From the NCBI RefSeq assembly GCF_025947365.1, contig NZ_CP110012.1, positions 2,790,001 to 2,854,000 of the forward strand: DNA of 64,000 nt, in the 5' to 3' direction. Source of the DNA: Flavobacterium sp. N502540 (GTDB taxonomy: Bacteria; Bacteroidota; Bacteroidia; Flavobacteriales; Flavobacteriaceae). The position numbers were made by a program, and so were the translations under genes. Positions 17,658-25,366 of the stretch are shown piece by piece; the first letter of the stretch is position 1, and every line of letters starts with the position of its first letter. Under the pieces are notes generated by a model. The model had not been told where the DNA came from. It was given only the letters and a program-made list of their open reading frames with translations, and made no database searches.

Positions 17658-17703
17658 TGTTTTGGAATAGTATTGATAATTCTGTTCTGTAAAGGAGCTT
17701 ATG

Positions 17704-17742
17704 AAAAAAGCGCAAATGTCTCTGACTTTGCGCTTTTTTTTA
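17704..17742 (+). terminator. Rho-independent terminator of hdc
   Basis: A stem of AAGCGCAAA with TTTGCGCTT is followed by eight T. The loop region, ATGTCTCTGACTTTG, is the same word found in the palindromic left end of the intergenic repeats further right. Confidence 0.85.
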
Positions 17743-17782
17743 TGATATTGTAAATAGTAGGTTTTTTAAAAATTTCAATTAT

Positions 17783-17950
17783 AAATGTTTTGAATGCTAA
17801 ATTATTTGATCAATAGAATCTATATTAAACTTGAGGTAAAGTTAGAGGCTTTATGATGTTTTCGTTTTTTTGTGCTAGATTTGTTTTTTAGAGGAGACGC
17901 AAAGGCAGAGACATTTGCGTAGCACTCATGAGAACACTTCGAAGAGTGGA
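17783..17950 (+). repeat. Second-type intergenic repeat, copy 1 (left side of the DUF1493 gene)
   Basis: From AAATGTTTTGAATGCTAAAT this segment is closely similar over about 110 bp to 24367-24480. It then holds the hairpin ACGCAAA/TTTGCGT (17897-17920) and the tail ACTCATGAGAACACTTCGAA. The tail read on the minus strand matches the left end of the 204-bp repeats (TTCGAAGTGTTC... then ATGTCTCTG), so it is an inverted copy of that module. An ATG at 17928 inside it is in frame with the downstream gene but is not the likely start. Confidence 0.75.
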
Positions 17951-18011
17951 GGGACTTGGCCAAGCGCGGGATATACTATTGACAGAGCAACACTTTAAAA
18001 AAAATAACATT

Positions 18012-18359
18012 ATGAATGATGGTTATAATTTGATTCAGCTCAAGTTGTTGATAAATGAAGTCTTTGGGGTAGATAATATCAATTTGGACATGGAAGTAAA
18101 TAAGCTCCAAACAGTATCCGAAGATAATGATCGTTTTATGGGTTTATTTAAAACAAAATTTAACATAGATATGAATGCTTTTGATTATTATGAATATTTT
18201 GATGAAGATGAATTTATATTGATTTCAATTTTTAGAAGAGTCTTTCGAACTAAAAAAGAAAAGAAATTATTAACTGTGGGACATTTGTTATCAATTATAA
18301 ATAAGAGGGAATGGTTTGAGCCTGATCCTGATCCCCGATCTGCAAAGAGCCTCTTGTGA
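18012..18359 (+). CDS. DUF1493-like small protein
   Basis: The 115-residue acidic protein has the pattern of DUF1493 (acyl-carrier-like) proteins. A helix with VNKLQTVSEDNDRFMGLF comes first, then FNIDMNAFDYYEYFDEDEF, then a C-terminal LLTVGHLLSIINKREW. Function of the family is unknown, and in enterobacteria members sit in variable islands. ATG 18012 is chosen because upstream codons lie in a repeat. The gene is bracketed by the inverted module at 17888-17948 on the left and a forward module starting about 18347, which overlaps its last codons. Confidence 0.65.
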   Translation: MNDGYNLIQLKLLINEVFGVDNINLDMEVNKLQTVSEDNDRFMGLFKTKFNIDMNAFDYYEYFDEDEFILISIFRRVFRTKKEKKLLTVGHLLSIINKREWFEPDPDPRSAKSLL

Positions 18360-18402
18360 AAAGCTGCGGAAATGTCTCTAACTTTACTCCCTGCGTAATC
18401 TA
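18347..18402 (+). repeat. Short forward module of the intergenic repeat (right side of the DUF1493 gene)
   Basis: CTTGTGAAAAGCTGCGGAAA then TGTCTCTAACTTTACTCC and CTGCGTAATC aligns with the left end of the 204-bp repeat copy at 25036 (TTATGAGAAGCTGTGCGAAT). Only about 55 bp remain. It overlaps the end of the preceding gene, so the last residues of that protein may be repeat-derived. Confidence 0.55.
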
Positions 18403-18406
18403 CAAT

Positions 18407-18442
18407 AAAAAAAAGCTCCAGATTTCTCTGAAGCTTTTTTTT
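18407..18442. terminator. Terminator identical in type to those after the tRNAs
   Basis: An A7 tract, GCTCCAGA, TCTGAAGC and a T8 tract form a stem with one mismatch. It is flanked by A and T tracts, so it can act on both strands. It serves the M28 gene from the minus side and the DUF1493 gene from the plus side. Confidence 0.8.
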
Positions 18443-18445
18443 ATT

Positions 18446-18475
18446 GTAGTTCGCCGCGGCGAAAACTCGAACCTG
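18446..18475 (-). pseudogene. Possible tRNA 3'-end remnant
   Basis: Immediately beside the tRNA-type terminator, the plus strand reads ACTCGAACCTGT at 18464-18475, the same 12 bases as the T arm of tRNA-fMet (26839-26850). The acceptor side is lost: TTCGCCGCGGCGAA here is a 14-bp palindrome. The arrangement terminator then T arm copies that of the two intact tRNAs, so a decayed tRNA or a tRNA-fragment left by an integration event is plausible. Confidence 0.35.
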
Positions 18476-18482
18476 TATAATG

Positions 18483-19787
18483 TTATTTTAATTGAGTAGT
18501 ATTGACTCTTGTAGGGGTATCTTTTCCACTAATAATCGAAGAAGAACTTAATGCAATTGATTTTATGATTTGGGTCATGTTATCAATATCTAAGGTTTCA
18601 AATTCATCATCGGCAGTGTGATACGTAGGCTCATTATCCATTTTTGAAGTAGAAATGGTGTGAGCAGGAACTCCAAGTCTGGCTAAAGTAGCGTTGTCTG
18701 AGCGGTAAAATAATTGTTGGTCCGGATAAGGGTCTGCATAAAAGTTAAAGCTAGTTCCGGTTAAATTAGTTTGTAAAATCTGTCCCATGTTCGACTTTTC
18801 GAAGCCTGTAATGTAAGCAGAGTTTTTACCCCATTTAGATTCTGTTCCTATCATTTCAATATTGAACATCGCAATCACTTGTTCTGGCGCAAGCTGTTTA
18901 GAAAAATATTTGGCTCCATAACCACCTAATTCTTCCGCTGTAAATGTGGTAAAAATAATAGTACGCTCGTTGTTGTTTTGTTTTTTAAAATATTTTGCAA
19001 GCATAATTACTGCTGTTGTTCCGGCGGCATCATCATTAGCACCATTGTAAATAGAATCTGTTGCAGGATGTGGAGCGCCTTCTTCAGGAGTGCCTGTTCC
19101 TATGTGATCATAATGCCCTGAAAAAATTACATATTCATTTGGTTTGGTTTTTCCGGGTAATATTCCAACAATATTATTCAATGCTTTTTTGGAGATTGTA
19201 TTCGTCAATTCAACAGAAAAAGTGGTTGCTTCTGTAGTGCCAAAAACAAACATAACTGTATTGTTTCCAGGATTAGAAGTTATTCGATCAATATGTTGAA
19301 TATTTGGTAAAATCTTATCAAATGAAGGGTCAACCAGTACCAAAATATTTTTTGGACTTTTATAATATTCATTAAATTTCTCGCCAAAGTTGTCCCCTTT
19401 ATTGATTTTTACAATAGAAGCATCGCTTTTTTCGGTTAAAGAAACCTGAGGAAGGTAGGAGAAGGTTACAACCTGATTGTTATTGATCTCTTTACCGTCA
19501 ATGGTGATTTTTGAAGAAACGGCTTTAGAGGCAGTCATTGAGAATTCTTGTCTGTAATTCGCTGCTGCATTGAAAGTTTGCAAGCCAATTTTTTTAAACT
19601 CTGATTCTATAAAAGCGGATGCTTTTTCAATACCGGGAGTAAAAGTTCTTCTGCCCTGCATATCATCAGCCGAAAGTATTTTCTCTATGCGAGTTACTTC
19701 CTTATTCGTAATAATTTTATCTATCGATTGTCCATGTACATTAAAACATTGACTTAGAACAAACATACTTACAATAATTTTTCTCAT
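18483..19787 (-). CDS. Secreted M28 family zinc aminopeptidase
   Basis: The 434-residue protein has a signal peptide (MRKIIVSMFVLSQCFNVHGQ) and the M28 metal ligands in order: GHYDHIG, NGANDDAAGT, TAEELGG (also catalytic Glu), NIEMIG and EPTYHTADDEFE. A PA-like insert precedes the peptidase domain (about residues 110-205). These enzymes remove N-terminal residues using two zinc ions, here in the periplasm or outside. No T9SS C-terminal domain is visible. It stands on the minus strand in a region of plus-strand accessory genes. Confidence 0.92.
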   Translation of the reverse strand: MRKIIVSMFVLSQCFNVHGQSIDKIITNKEVTRIEKILSADDMQGRRTFTPGIEKASAFIESEFKKIGLQTFNAAANYRQEFSMTASKAVSSKITIDGKEINNNQVVTFSYLPQVSLTEKSDASIVKINKGDNFGEKFNEYYKSPKNILVLVDPSFDKILPNIQHIDRITSNPGNNTVMFVFGTTEATTFSVELTNTISKKALNNIVGILPGKTKPNEYVIFSGHYDHIGTGTPEEGAPHPATDSIYNGANDDAAGTTAVIMLAKYFKKQNNNERTIIFTTFTAEELGGYGAKYFSKQLAPEQVIAMFNIEMIGTESKWGKNSAYITGFEKSNMGQILQTNLTGTSFNFYADPYPDQQLFYRSDNATLARLGVPAHTISTSKMDNEPTYHTADDEFETLDIDNMTQIIKSIALSSSSIISGKDTPTRVNTTQLK

Positions 19788-19988
19788 ACTTTAGTTTTAT
19801 AAATAAGGTTTTAGTTAATTCAAAAGTATGTTATTTATTTGCAAAACTTAGCGCTGGTAAGAATTTTTAATTAAAAAAAACTGACAACATTACTAAATTA
19901 GATTAGTGAAAATGGAGATCATAAAGCCACAATATAATTTTTGCTTAAAATTTGATTGACAGCATTTTTAATTGTTTTCTGGTTGTCC

Positions 19989-20120
19989 CACTATACGAAG
20001 TATTCATCTGTAACGCTGTGCAAATGTCTCTGACTTTGCCCCCGCAAAGTGATTGAGTTTTCTTCCAGAAGATATAATTTGGAAACGACTATTAATGTAA
20101 AGAGAATTCCGCCACAGCGG
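19989..20120 (+). repeat. Intergenic repeat, truncated copy
   Basis: CTATACGAAGTATTCATCTG at 19991 starts a copy of the 204-bp repeat that runs through the left hairpin (TGTGCAAATGTCTCTGACTT) to GAGAATTC at about 20109. It may end with CCACAGCGG at 20120. The right hairpin is missing. It lies in the 491-bp gap between the divergent M28 and LRR-protein genes; the rest of that gap shows nothing I can name. Confidence 0.75.
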
Positions 20121-20278
20121 ATATGAGTTTGAGGAGTATTACATAGGTATATATTTGTAAAATTAATAGGAATATGGGTTGCTATGAAATTTATTTTAAA
20201 AGAGGACTGTTGATTTTGTAAGGAATAATCTATTTTTGGTAAAAAAACTTTTTCAATAAATTAAAAACCTCAAGAAGA

Positions 20279-21895
20279 ATGATTAAACTAGGAATGTTAA
20301 CTTTTTTGATAACCTTTTTTTTAGCACCAAGTGGTTTTGCCCAAAATTGTTTTCCATCGGGAATTACATTCCGTAATCAGTCTCAAATAGACAATTTTTC
20401 CAAAAATTATCCAGGTTGTACTATTATTGATGGGAATGTATCAATAGAAAACGTTTCTAATCTTTTGGGGTTATCACAAATCAAATATATAGCAGGAAGT
20501 CTTGTTCTTAGATCGTCAATTAAAGATCTAAACGGACTAAATAATTTAACTTCTGTAGGTGGTGACTTAACCATTACTAATAATTTTTTGATAACTGATT
20601 TTAATGGACTAAATGGATTAAATTCGATTGGGGGAAATTTATTGATAAAAACTAATAATATTTTAGATAATGTTAATGGACTTGAAAGCCTTAAATCAAT
20701 TGGAGGAGATTTAATTATAAATGATAATTATGTATTAAATAATATCGATGGTATTAAAAATGTTGCAACTATTGGAAAAAACCTAGTAATCAGTGCGAAT
20801 AATAAACTTCTAAATATTAATGGCTTACTAAGCGTTACTGAATTAAATAATGATCTAGTAATCGAGTCAAATCCAATTTTGACTTCTTTGGGTGGTTTAA
20901 ATAATTTAAAGACCGTAAAAAGAGATTTGAAAGTTAGGTTGAATAATAGTTTAAAAGATTTTCAAGGTCTAAATGGGTTGTCGTCAACAGGGCGTTTTTT
21001 TGATATCGAACTAAATAATAATCTTTCTACTCTAGCTGGTTTGGAGAATCTAAATACTATATATAGGTTATTTGTTTTTGATAATGATAATTTAATCAAT
21101 TTTGAGGGGTTGAATAATCTTAAATTTATAAACGAAAATTTAACTTTATTTGGAAATGATAAATTGGTTTCATTAAATGGTTTAGAAAATGTTACATCAA
21201 TAGAGGGAATGCTACAGATAAAAGCCTGCAATGAATTAGTAAATTTAACAGGATTGGCTGCTTTATCCAAAGTAGGAATTGCTTTTGAAATTTCAAATAA
21301 CTTTGGTATGACAAGTCTGCAGGGTGTAAATAGTTTAGTTTCAACGGGAAATATTTCTATATCTGGTTGTAGATATCTTGAAAATTTAATGGGGCTGGAA
21401 AGTGTTAAGAATATGAACAATCGTTCTTTTGCAGTTAGTTATTGTGATAAGTTAACAAGCTTAAAAGGTGTTGAAAATATTGATCACAAGACAATTGGAT
21501 TTGTAACTATTGAGTTAAATCCATTATTGTCAACTTGCGCAATCGAAAGTATTTGTAATTATTTGGCAAACATAGAGAAAAGCGTAACTATACGTTCAAA
21601 TAAGTCAGGTTGTAATAGTAGAGATCAAGTTACAGCAATGTGTAAATCGATTCTTTCTGTTGATAAAAATGACCCATTATTATCGACAACATTATATCCT
21701 AATCCTACAGTTGACAAAGTAAATATAGATACAAAATCTGAATGTAAAATGTACATTTATAATAATATTGGACAGCAATTAAAAGAGTTAAATTTAGTCG
21801 TTGGGTATAATGAAGTAAATCTTGATTTTTTGCCATCTGGAACATATTTTTTAAGAACAGAAAATGGAAGCACTCTAAAAATTTTAAAAAAATAA
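20279..21895 (+). CDS. Secreted leucine-rich/L-domain-like repeat protein with T9SS type A sorting domain
   Basis: The 538-residue protein has a signal peptide ending GFAQ. About fifteen 23-25-residue repeats follow, of the form GGDLTITNNFLITDFNGLNG, resembling receptor L-domain / leucine-rich solenoids. The C-terminal about 75 residues start LYPNPTVDKVNI and end SGTYFLRTENGSTLKILKK, a T9SS type A sorting domain. It is therefore probably exported through type IX secretion and either released or attached to the surface, where the solenoid would bind a protein or glycan. It is very AT-rich even for this window and is followed 3 bp after its stop by an intact 204-bp repeat. Confidence 0.85.
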   Translation: MIKLGMLTFLITFFLAPSGFAQNCFPSGITFRNQSQIDNFSKNYPGCTIIDGNVSIENVSNLLGLSQIKYIAGSLVLRSSIKDLNGLNNLTSVGGDLTITNNFLITDFNGLNGLNSIGGNLLIKTNNILDNVNGLESLKSIGGDLIINDNYVLNNIDGIKNVATIGKNLVISANNKLLNINGLLSVTELNNDLVIESNPILTSLGGLNNLKTVKRDLKVRLNNSLKDFQGLNGLSSTGRFFDIELNNNLSTLAGLENLNTIYRLFVFDNDNLINFEGLNNLKFINENLTLFGNDKLVSLNGLENVTSIEGMLQIKACNELVNLTGLAALSKVGIAFEISNNFGMTSLQGVNSLVSTGNISISGCRYLENLMGLESVKNMNNRSFAVSYCDKLTSLKGVENIDHKTIGFVTIELNPLLSTCAIESICNYLANIEKSVTIRSNKSGCNSRDQVTAMCKSILSVDKNDPLLSTTLYPNPTVDKVNIDTKSECKMYIYNNIGQQLKELNLVVGYNEVNLDFLPSGTYFLRTENGSTLKILKK

Positions 21896-21897
21896 AT

Positions 21898-22101
21898 CGC
21901 TATGCGAAGTGTTCATCTGCAACGCTGTGCGAATGTCTCTGACTTCGCACCCGCAAAATGATTAAGTTTTCTTGTAGAAGATGTAATTTGGAAATAACTA
22001 TTAATATAAATAGAATTCAGAAAAGTCGGGAGACTTATACAGGTTTAAGGTTTATGAGAACTAAAGGTTAAAAACGCAAAGTCAGGAGACTTTGCGTAGC
22101 G
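21898..22101 (+). repeat. Intergenic repeat, full-length 204-bp copy
   Basis: The copy begins CGCTATGCGAAG and ends CTTTGCGTAGCG, so its ends are inverted repeats (10 of 12 bases match). Inside each end is a palindrome: GTGCGAATGTCTCTGACTTC on the left and CGCAAAGTCAGGAGACTTTG on the right. It differs from the copy at 25861 by only about six bases. It starts 3 bp after the LRR-protein stop. The rest of the gap to 22327 has no gene. Confidence 0.85.
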
Positions 22102-22327
22102 GGAAGAAATTTACACCGATGTTAGTACGAGAAGTATTCAACAGGTAAAAAGCCCATTTGATTATTTATGAAATAAAAAGCCTATTTTTGAGAACAAATA
22201 AGAACTGATATTTATCAGACATTGGCCTAATTTAGGGTAGATAAGATGGATATCGTAAGAGATATATACAAGTTAGTGGTAGGTTACAGAAGAATAAATA
22301 ATCAAACACAATTTTTTTAACACAGGA

Positions 22328-22807
22328 ATGAAAACAATAAAATTCAGAAATTGGGAACTTATTGTAAATAACGAATTGACTAAATCAACTTATGAAAAGG
22401 TTGAAATTGGCAATGCTGACAGCTGTGTTTGTAATGAATGTAAAAACTATTCAAATTATCGTAAAAATGTCTTTCCCGAAGAAATTAAAAATCTGTTTAT
22501 AGAAATTGGAATTGACTATAGAAAAGAAAGTGAAGTAACTAGATATTGTAAGCAGAATAACGGATTACATCTTTATGGTGGTTGGTTTCATTTTAAAGGA
22601 GAATTTATCGGTAAAAACTGCAAAGTTCCTGTACGAGAAAATAGCTTTACATTTGAGTTAACTAAAATTGAAGAAAATTTTAGTATTGGATTTCGCAACG
22701 ATAATGCTTTGTCATTTTTTGAAGATGGAAAAAATCTTGTGCAAATTGAATTTGAAACTGAAATTCCTTGGACAATTGATAAAGAATTAGAAACGGATTT
22801 AATGTGA
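22328..22807 (+). CDS. Orphan protein with an immunity-protein-like look
   Basis: The 159-residue soluble protein has a Cys cluster (ADSCVCNECKNY), then VFPEEIKNLFIEIGIDYRKE and HLYGGWFHFKGEFIG. This resembles small bacterial proteins found as orphan or immunity genes near polymorphic toxins, but I cannot name a family and no toxin gene is adjacent. There is no signal peptide. The start ATG follows a poly-T/CACAGGA leader. An attC-like sequence begins 4 bp after its stop. Confidence 0.6.
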   Translation: MKTIKFRNWELIVNNELTKSTYEKVEIGNADSCVCNECKNYSNYRKNVFPEEIKNLFIEIGIDYRKESEVTRYCKQNNGLHLYGGWFHFKGEFIGKNCKVPVRENSFTFELTKIEENFSIGFRNDNALSFFEDGKNLVQIEFETEIPWTIDKELETDLM

Positions 22808-22810
22808 ATA

Positions 22811-22958
22811 GAAAGCCCAGCCACTAACAGCTACTATAACAGATTTGGGCAATAGGCTTAATGGAAAGTTGGTTTTGTATTTGAAATGATTTGGCAAATC
22901 TGAAAATAGGACTTAATTTAGTTCCAACCCCCCTGTAGTAGTGGGACGTTAGGCGACA
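22811..22958 (+). repeat. Integron attC-like sequence at a gene boundary
   Basis: Directly after the stop at 22807 comes AAGCCCAGCCACTAACAGC, and the segment ends GTAGTAGTGGGACGTTAGGC. The last seven bases GTTAGGC fit the attC core GTTRRRY, and CCACTA pairs with TAGTGG across the segment. The next ORF begins 28 bp later. This is the spacing of an integron gene cassette. The left RYYYAAC box is imperfect and no integrase is in view, so this is tentative. Confidence 0.35.
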
Positions 22959-22985
22959 TTCACACGTATTCACTTAAGAAAGAAA

Positions 22986-23594
22986 TTGGACAATTCAAAC
23001 AAAAAATTAGTAACTCCAGAAGAAGTTGAAGTAAATCAAGTTTTCTTTGAGAAATGTGCTTTAGAGCATCGAGAACTTGCGACCCAATTAATCTTTGAGT
23101 TAGCAGGGCTTTTAAAGATTGACATTTCGAATGAACTTCCCTATTTAGCTTTTGTCAAATATTGGCAGAAAAATGGACAAAGTGGAAAAATGAATAACTG
23201 GAAATTCTTTTTTCATGGTTTTCACTGTAGCTTTGAAAATGTTGTTACAAATCAATATATTGAAGTTCCTATTGTCTTTGGATTAGAATTTGGTGACCTA
23301 GATCCTTATTTCTTCACTCAATATATAAAATCAACTTCTGGATATTTTCCAATGCCACTAGTGATAAATGATAACTACAAAGATGGTAAAACAATACTAG
23401 AGACAATGTTATCCCTTGGTAAGTTTGAGAAAATTAATTCAAATTGGCCAAATCATTACGGAACTGTAGTAAAAAATAGACCCGATAAAGTTGAAATAAT
23501 CACATTTGAAAACCCATTAGAAAAGTCAAACGACAAAATAAAAGTTGAAAAAAAGGGAAAGTTTGATCTCTGGAAACTTTTAAAATTAAAATAA
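22986..23594 (+). CDS. Orphan protein, possibly DUF6896-like
   Basis: The 202-residue soluble protein contains FFFHGFHCSFENVVTNQYIE, VPIVFGLEFGDLDPYFF and a basic C-terminal tail. The HG.HC...N pattern with IEVPIVFG recalls the DUF6896 family of small proteins often found among toxin-immunity genes; this match is from memory and uncertain. No ATG is available near the N-terminus, so the start is taken as TTG 22986. It would be the second cassette-like gene after the attC-like element. A truncated 204-bp repeat starts about 8 bp after its stop. Confidence 0.55.
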   Translation: MDNSNKKLVTPEEVEVNQVFFEKCALEHRELATQLIFELAGLLKIDISNELPYLAFVKYWQKNGQSGKMNNWKFFFHGFHCSFENVVTNQYIEVPIVFGLEFGDLDPYFFTQYIKSTSGYFPMPLVINDNYKDGKTILETMLSLGKFEKINSNWPNHYGTVVKNRPDKVEIITFENPLEKSNDKIKVEKKGKFDLWKLLKLK

Positions 23595-23601
23595 AACGCC
23601 C

Positions 23602-23747
23602 CTCTATGCGAAGTTTTCATCTGCAACGCTGTGCATGTCTCTGACTTCACACCCGCAAAGTGATTGAGTTTTCTTCCAGAAGATGTAATTTTGAAACGAC
23701 TATTAATGTAAAGAGAATTCAGGAAAGTCGGGAGATTTTGCGTAGCG
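23602..23747 (+). repeat. Intergenic repeat, internally deleted copy (about 146 bp)
   Basis: It keeps both ends (CTATGCGAAG at left, TTTTGCGTAGCG at right) and the middle TTTTCTTCCAGAAGATGTAA. About 58 bp before the right end, including most of the right hairpin, are lost. Its sequence groups with the 19989 copy (TTCCAG, AACGACTATTAATGT), so at least two sequence subtypes exist. Confidence 0.8.
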
Positions 23748-23751
23748 GAGA

Positions 23752-24252
23752 TTATAATCTTTCTATCTTAAAATAGGCCAGCTCTTCTTCATTTCTTATC
23801 AGATTATTTAATCGCTCAAATCCGGCTTTTTGCAGTACATTTTGTGATCCGGTGTTATGGAGATCTGTTACGGCTACAACTTCTTTTGTATTTGTATTTG
23901 CAAAACTATATTGTGTTATTGCTTTGCACACTTCTGTAGCAATGCCTTTCCCCCAATACTCCCTACTGAGTACATACCCAATTTCTATTTGGTTTGTGTT
24001 ATGTATAAAAACACGAGCAACACACATTCCTATGAAATTATTATTTGTAGTATCAAATATTGCCCATCGACTAAGATTTTTCTTTTCATAATTTTCAAGC
24101 AATTCATTAAACATTTCTACATATCTTTCTGGTGAAGTATCAGGAAGGTATTGTGTAACTTGATTGTCTTTAAAAAGATTTAAAAATGTTTGTTGCTCTT
24201 GAGATAAAAATTCGCGAATAATGATTCTTGGGCTTTGATAAAGAGTAGACAT
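23752..24252 (-). CDS. GNAT family N-acetyltransferase (RimJ/RimL-like)
   Basis: The 166-residue protein has the GNAT fold sequence: RIIIREF at the start, FIGMCVARVF, the beta4 EIGYVLSREYWGKGIATEVC with the acetyl-CoA loop (GKGIAT), and NTGSQNVLQKAGFERL. Members acetylate amino groups of proteins or small molecules. The substrate is unknown. It is the only minus-strand gene among the plus-strand repeat-associated genes, and its stop lies just after the repeat at 23602-23747. Confidence 0.9.
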   Translation of the reverse strand: MSTLYQSPRIIIREFLSQEQQTFLNLFKDNQVTQYLPDTSPERYVEMFNELLENYEKKNLSRWAIFDTTNNNFIGMCVARVFIHNTNQIEIGYVLSREYWGKGIATEVCKAITQYSFANTNTKEVVAVTDLHNTGSQNVLQKAGFERLNNLIRNEEELAYFKIERL

Positions 24253-24366
24253 TGGTTATAGTAAGAGAATTAATTTAGAAGTTGTTTGCTAAAAGTATTA
24301 GCAGATTTGTTTTTGTACATACAGTCAAATTTACAGAAAATAAATAGAGAAAACTTCTCGCTTTTT

Positions 24367-24535
24367 AAAATGTTTTGAATGCTAAATCATTTACCAATAG
24401 AATGGATATTAAATTTGAGACAAAGTCAGAGATTTTATGGTGTTTTCGTTTTTTGTACTAGATTTGTTTTTAGAGGAGACACTGAGTCGGAGGTATTGGT
24501 ATAACATTCATAAGAGTACCTTAGAGAGCGAGGTG
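24367..24535 (+). repeat. Second-type intergenic repeat, copy 2 (left side of a lipoprotein gene)
   Basis: AAAATGTTTTGAATGCTAAA through TTTAGAGGAGAC (24480) matches 17783-17897 closely. The terminal module after it has diverged (ACATTCATAAGAGTACCTT) but still corresponds to the inverted end ACTCATGAGAACACTTC of copy 1. It ends 17 bp before the lipoprotein start. Confidence 0.7.
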
Positions 24536-24551
24536 AAATAGTATAAAAACG

Positions 24552-25007
24552 ATGAAAAATATAATAATTTTATTGATGACTCTTTTTTTAGGAGCTTGCT
24601 CATCTGAAGAAAGTTATATTTACTACAGTTATAAGAAAACTACAATAACCAGGGTGGATAGAGGGAATAGGATTTCTTTTTATTATGGTAAATATAAAAA
24701 AGAGGAAGCTTTGCCACAATCATACATTGAGGAGACCTATTCGGGTTTTGATGGAGGTATGGATGCTTTTTTAATTGTTAAAGATGATGGGAAGGTGGAG
24801 ATAGTGCCTGTAGGAGGGCTTTTTAAAACGATAAATTCAAAAGACAATTTATTCTTAAATGAGTTTAAAAGTAATCTAGGCTATATTAATTGGGAAAAGA
24901 GTATTAAGGGGAATTATTTAAATGTTTGTAGGGTGTCAAATGTATTAAAGGTTGAAATTCGGCTGAATAGAGAAAATAATTCAAAAGTGAAAGCTGTCTA
25001 TCCTTAG
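24552..25007 (+). CDS. Hypothetical lipoprotein
   Basis: The 151-residue product has a lipoprotein signal (MKNIIILLMTLFLGAC, Cys16). A small basic/aromatic domain follows with YIYYSYKKTTITRVDRG and GFDGGMDAFLIVKDDGKVEI. No family is recognised. It is bracketed by the second-type repeat on the left and a full 204-bp repeat on the right, with the two end modules in opposite orientation, like the DUF1493-like gene at 18012. Confidence 0.7.
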   Translation: MKNIIILLMTLFLGACSSEESYIYYSYKKTTITRVDRGNRISFYYGKYKKEEALPQSYIEETYSGFDGGMDAFLIVKDDGKVEIVPVGGLFKTINSKDNLFLNEFKSNLGYINWEKSIKGNYLNVCRVSNVLKVEIRLNRENNSKVKAVYP

Positions 25008-25035
25008 CCCTCTGCTACGATGAGATTTCGACTCC

Positions 25036-25239
25036 CGCTCTCCGAAAAGTTCCTTATGAGAAGCTGTGCGAATGTCTCTGACTTCGCACCCGCAAAGTGA
25101 TTAAGTTTTCTTGTAGAAGATGTAATTTGGAAATAACTATTAATATAAATAGAATTCAGAAAAGTCGGGAGACTTATATAGATTTAAGGTTTATGAGAAC
25201 TAAAGGTTAAAAACGCAAAGTCAGGAGACTTTGCGTAGA
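25036..25239 (+). repeat. Intergenic repeat, full-length 204-bp copy with a variant left end
   Basis: The right 180 bp are nearly identical to the copies at 21898 and 25861, including the right hairpin CGCAAAGTCAGGAGACTTTG. The left 30 bp differ (CGCTCTCCGAAAAGTTCCTT), and this variant end corresponds to the inverted module at 24500-24535 on the other side of the lipoprotein gene. The gap 25240-25366 has no further feature. Confidence 0.8.
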
Positions 25240-25366
25240 GGGGAAAAATAAATAGACCTTTCTATAATAAACTTCAATACTGGTGAAGAAATAAAATCAT
25301 TTAGTCTTACTTTAGATAAAAATAACTGGATTTTGAATTAGTCCTGTCATATCAAAATCAATTAAA

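Noticed and set aside
17928-18011. N-terminal extension of the DUF1493-like protein
   Set aside because: The extra codons are repeat sequence (inverted module) and family similarity starts at 18012.
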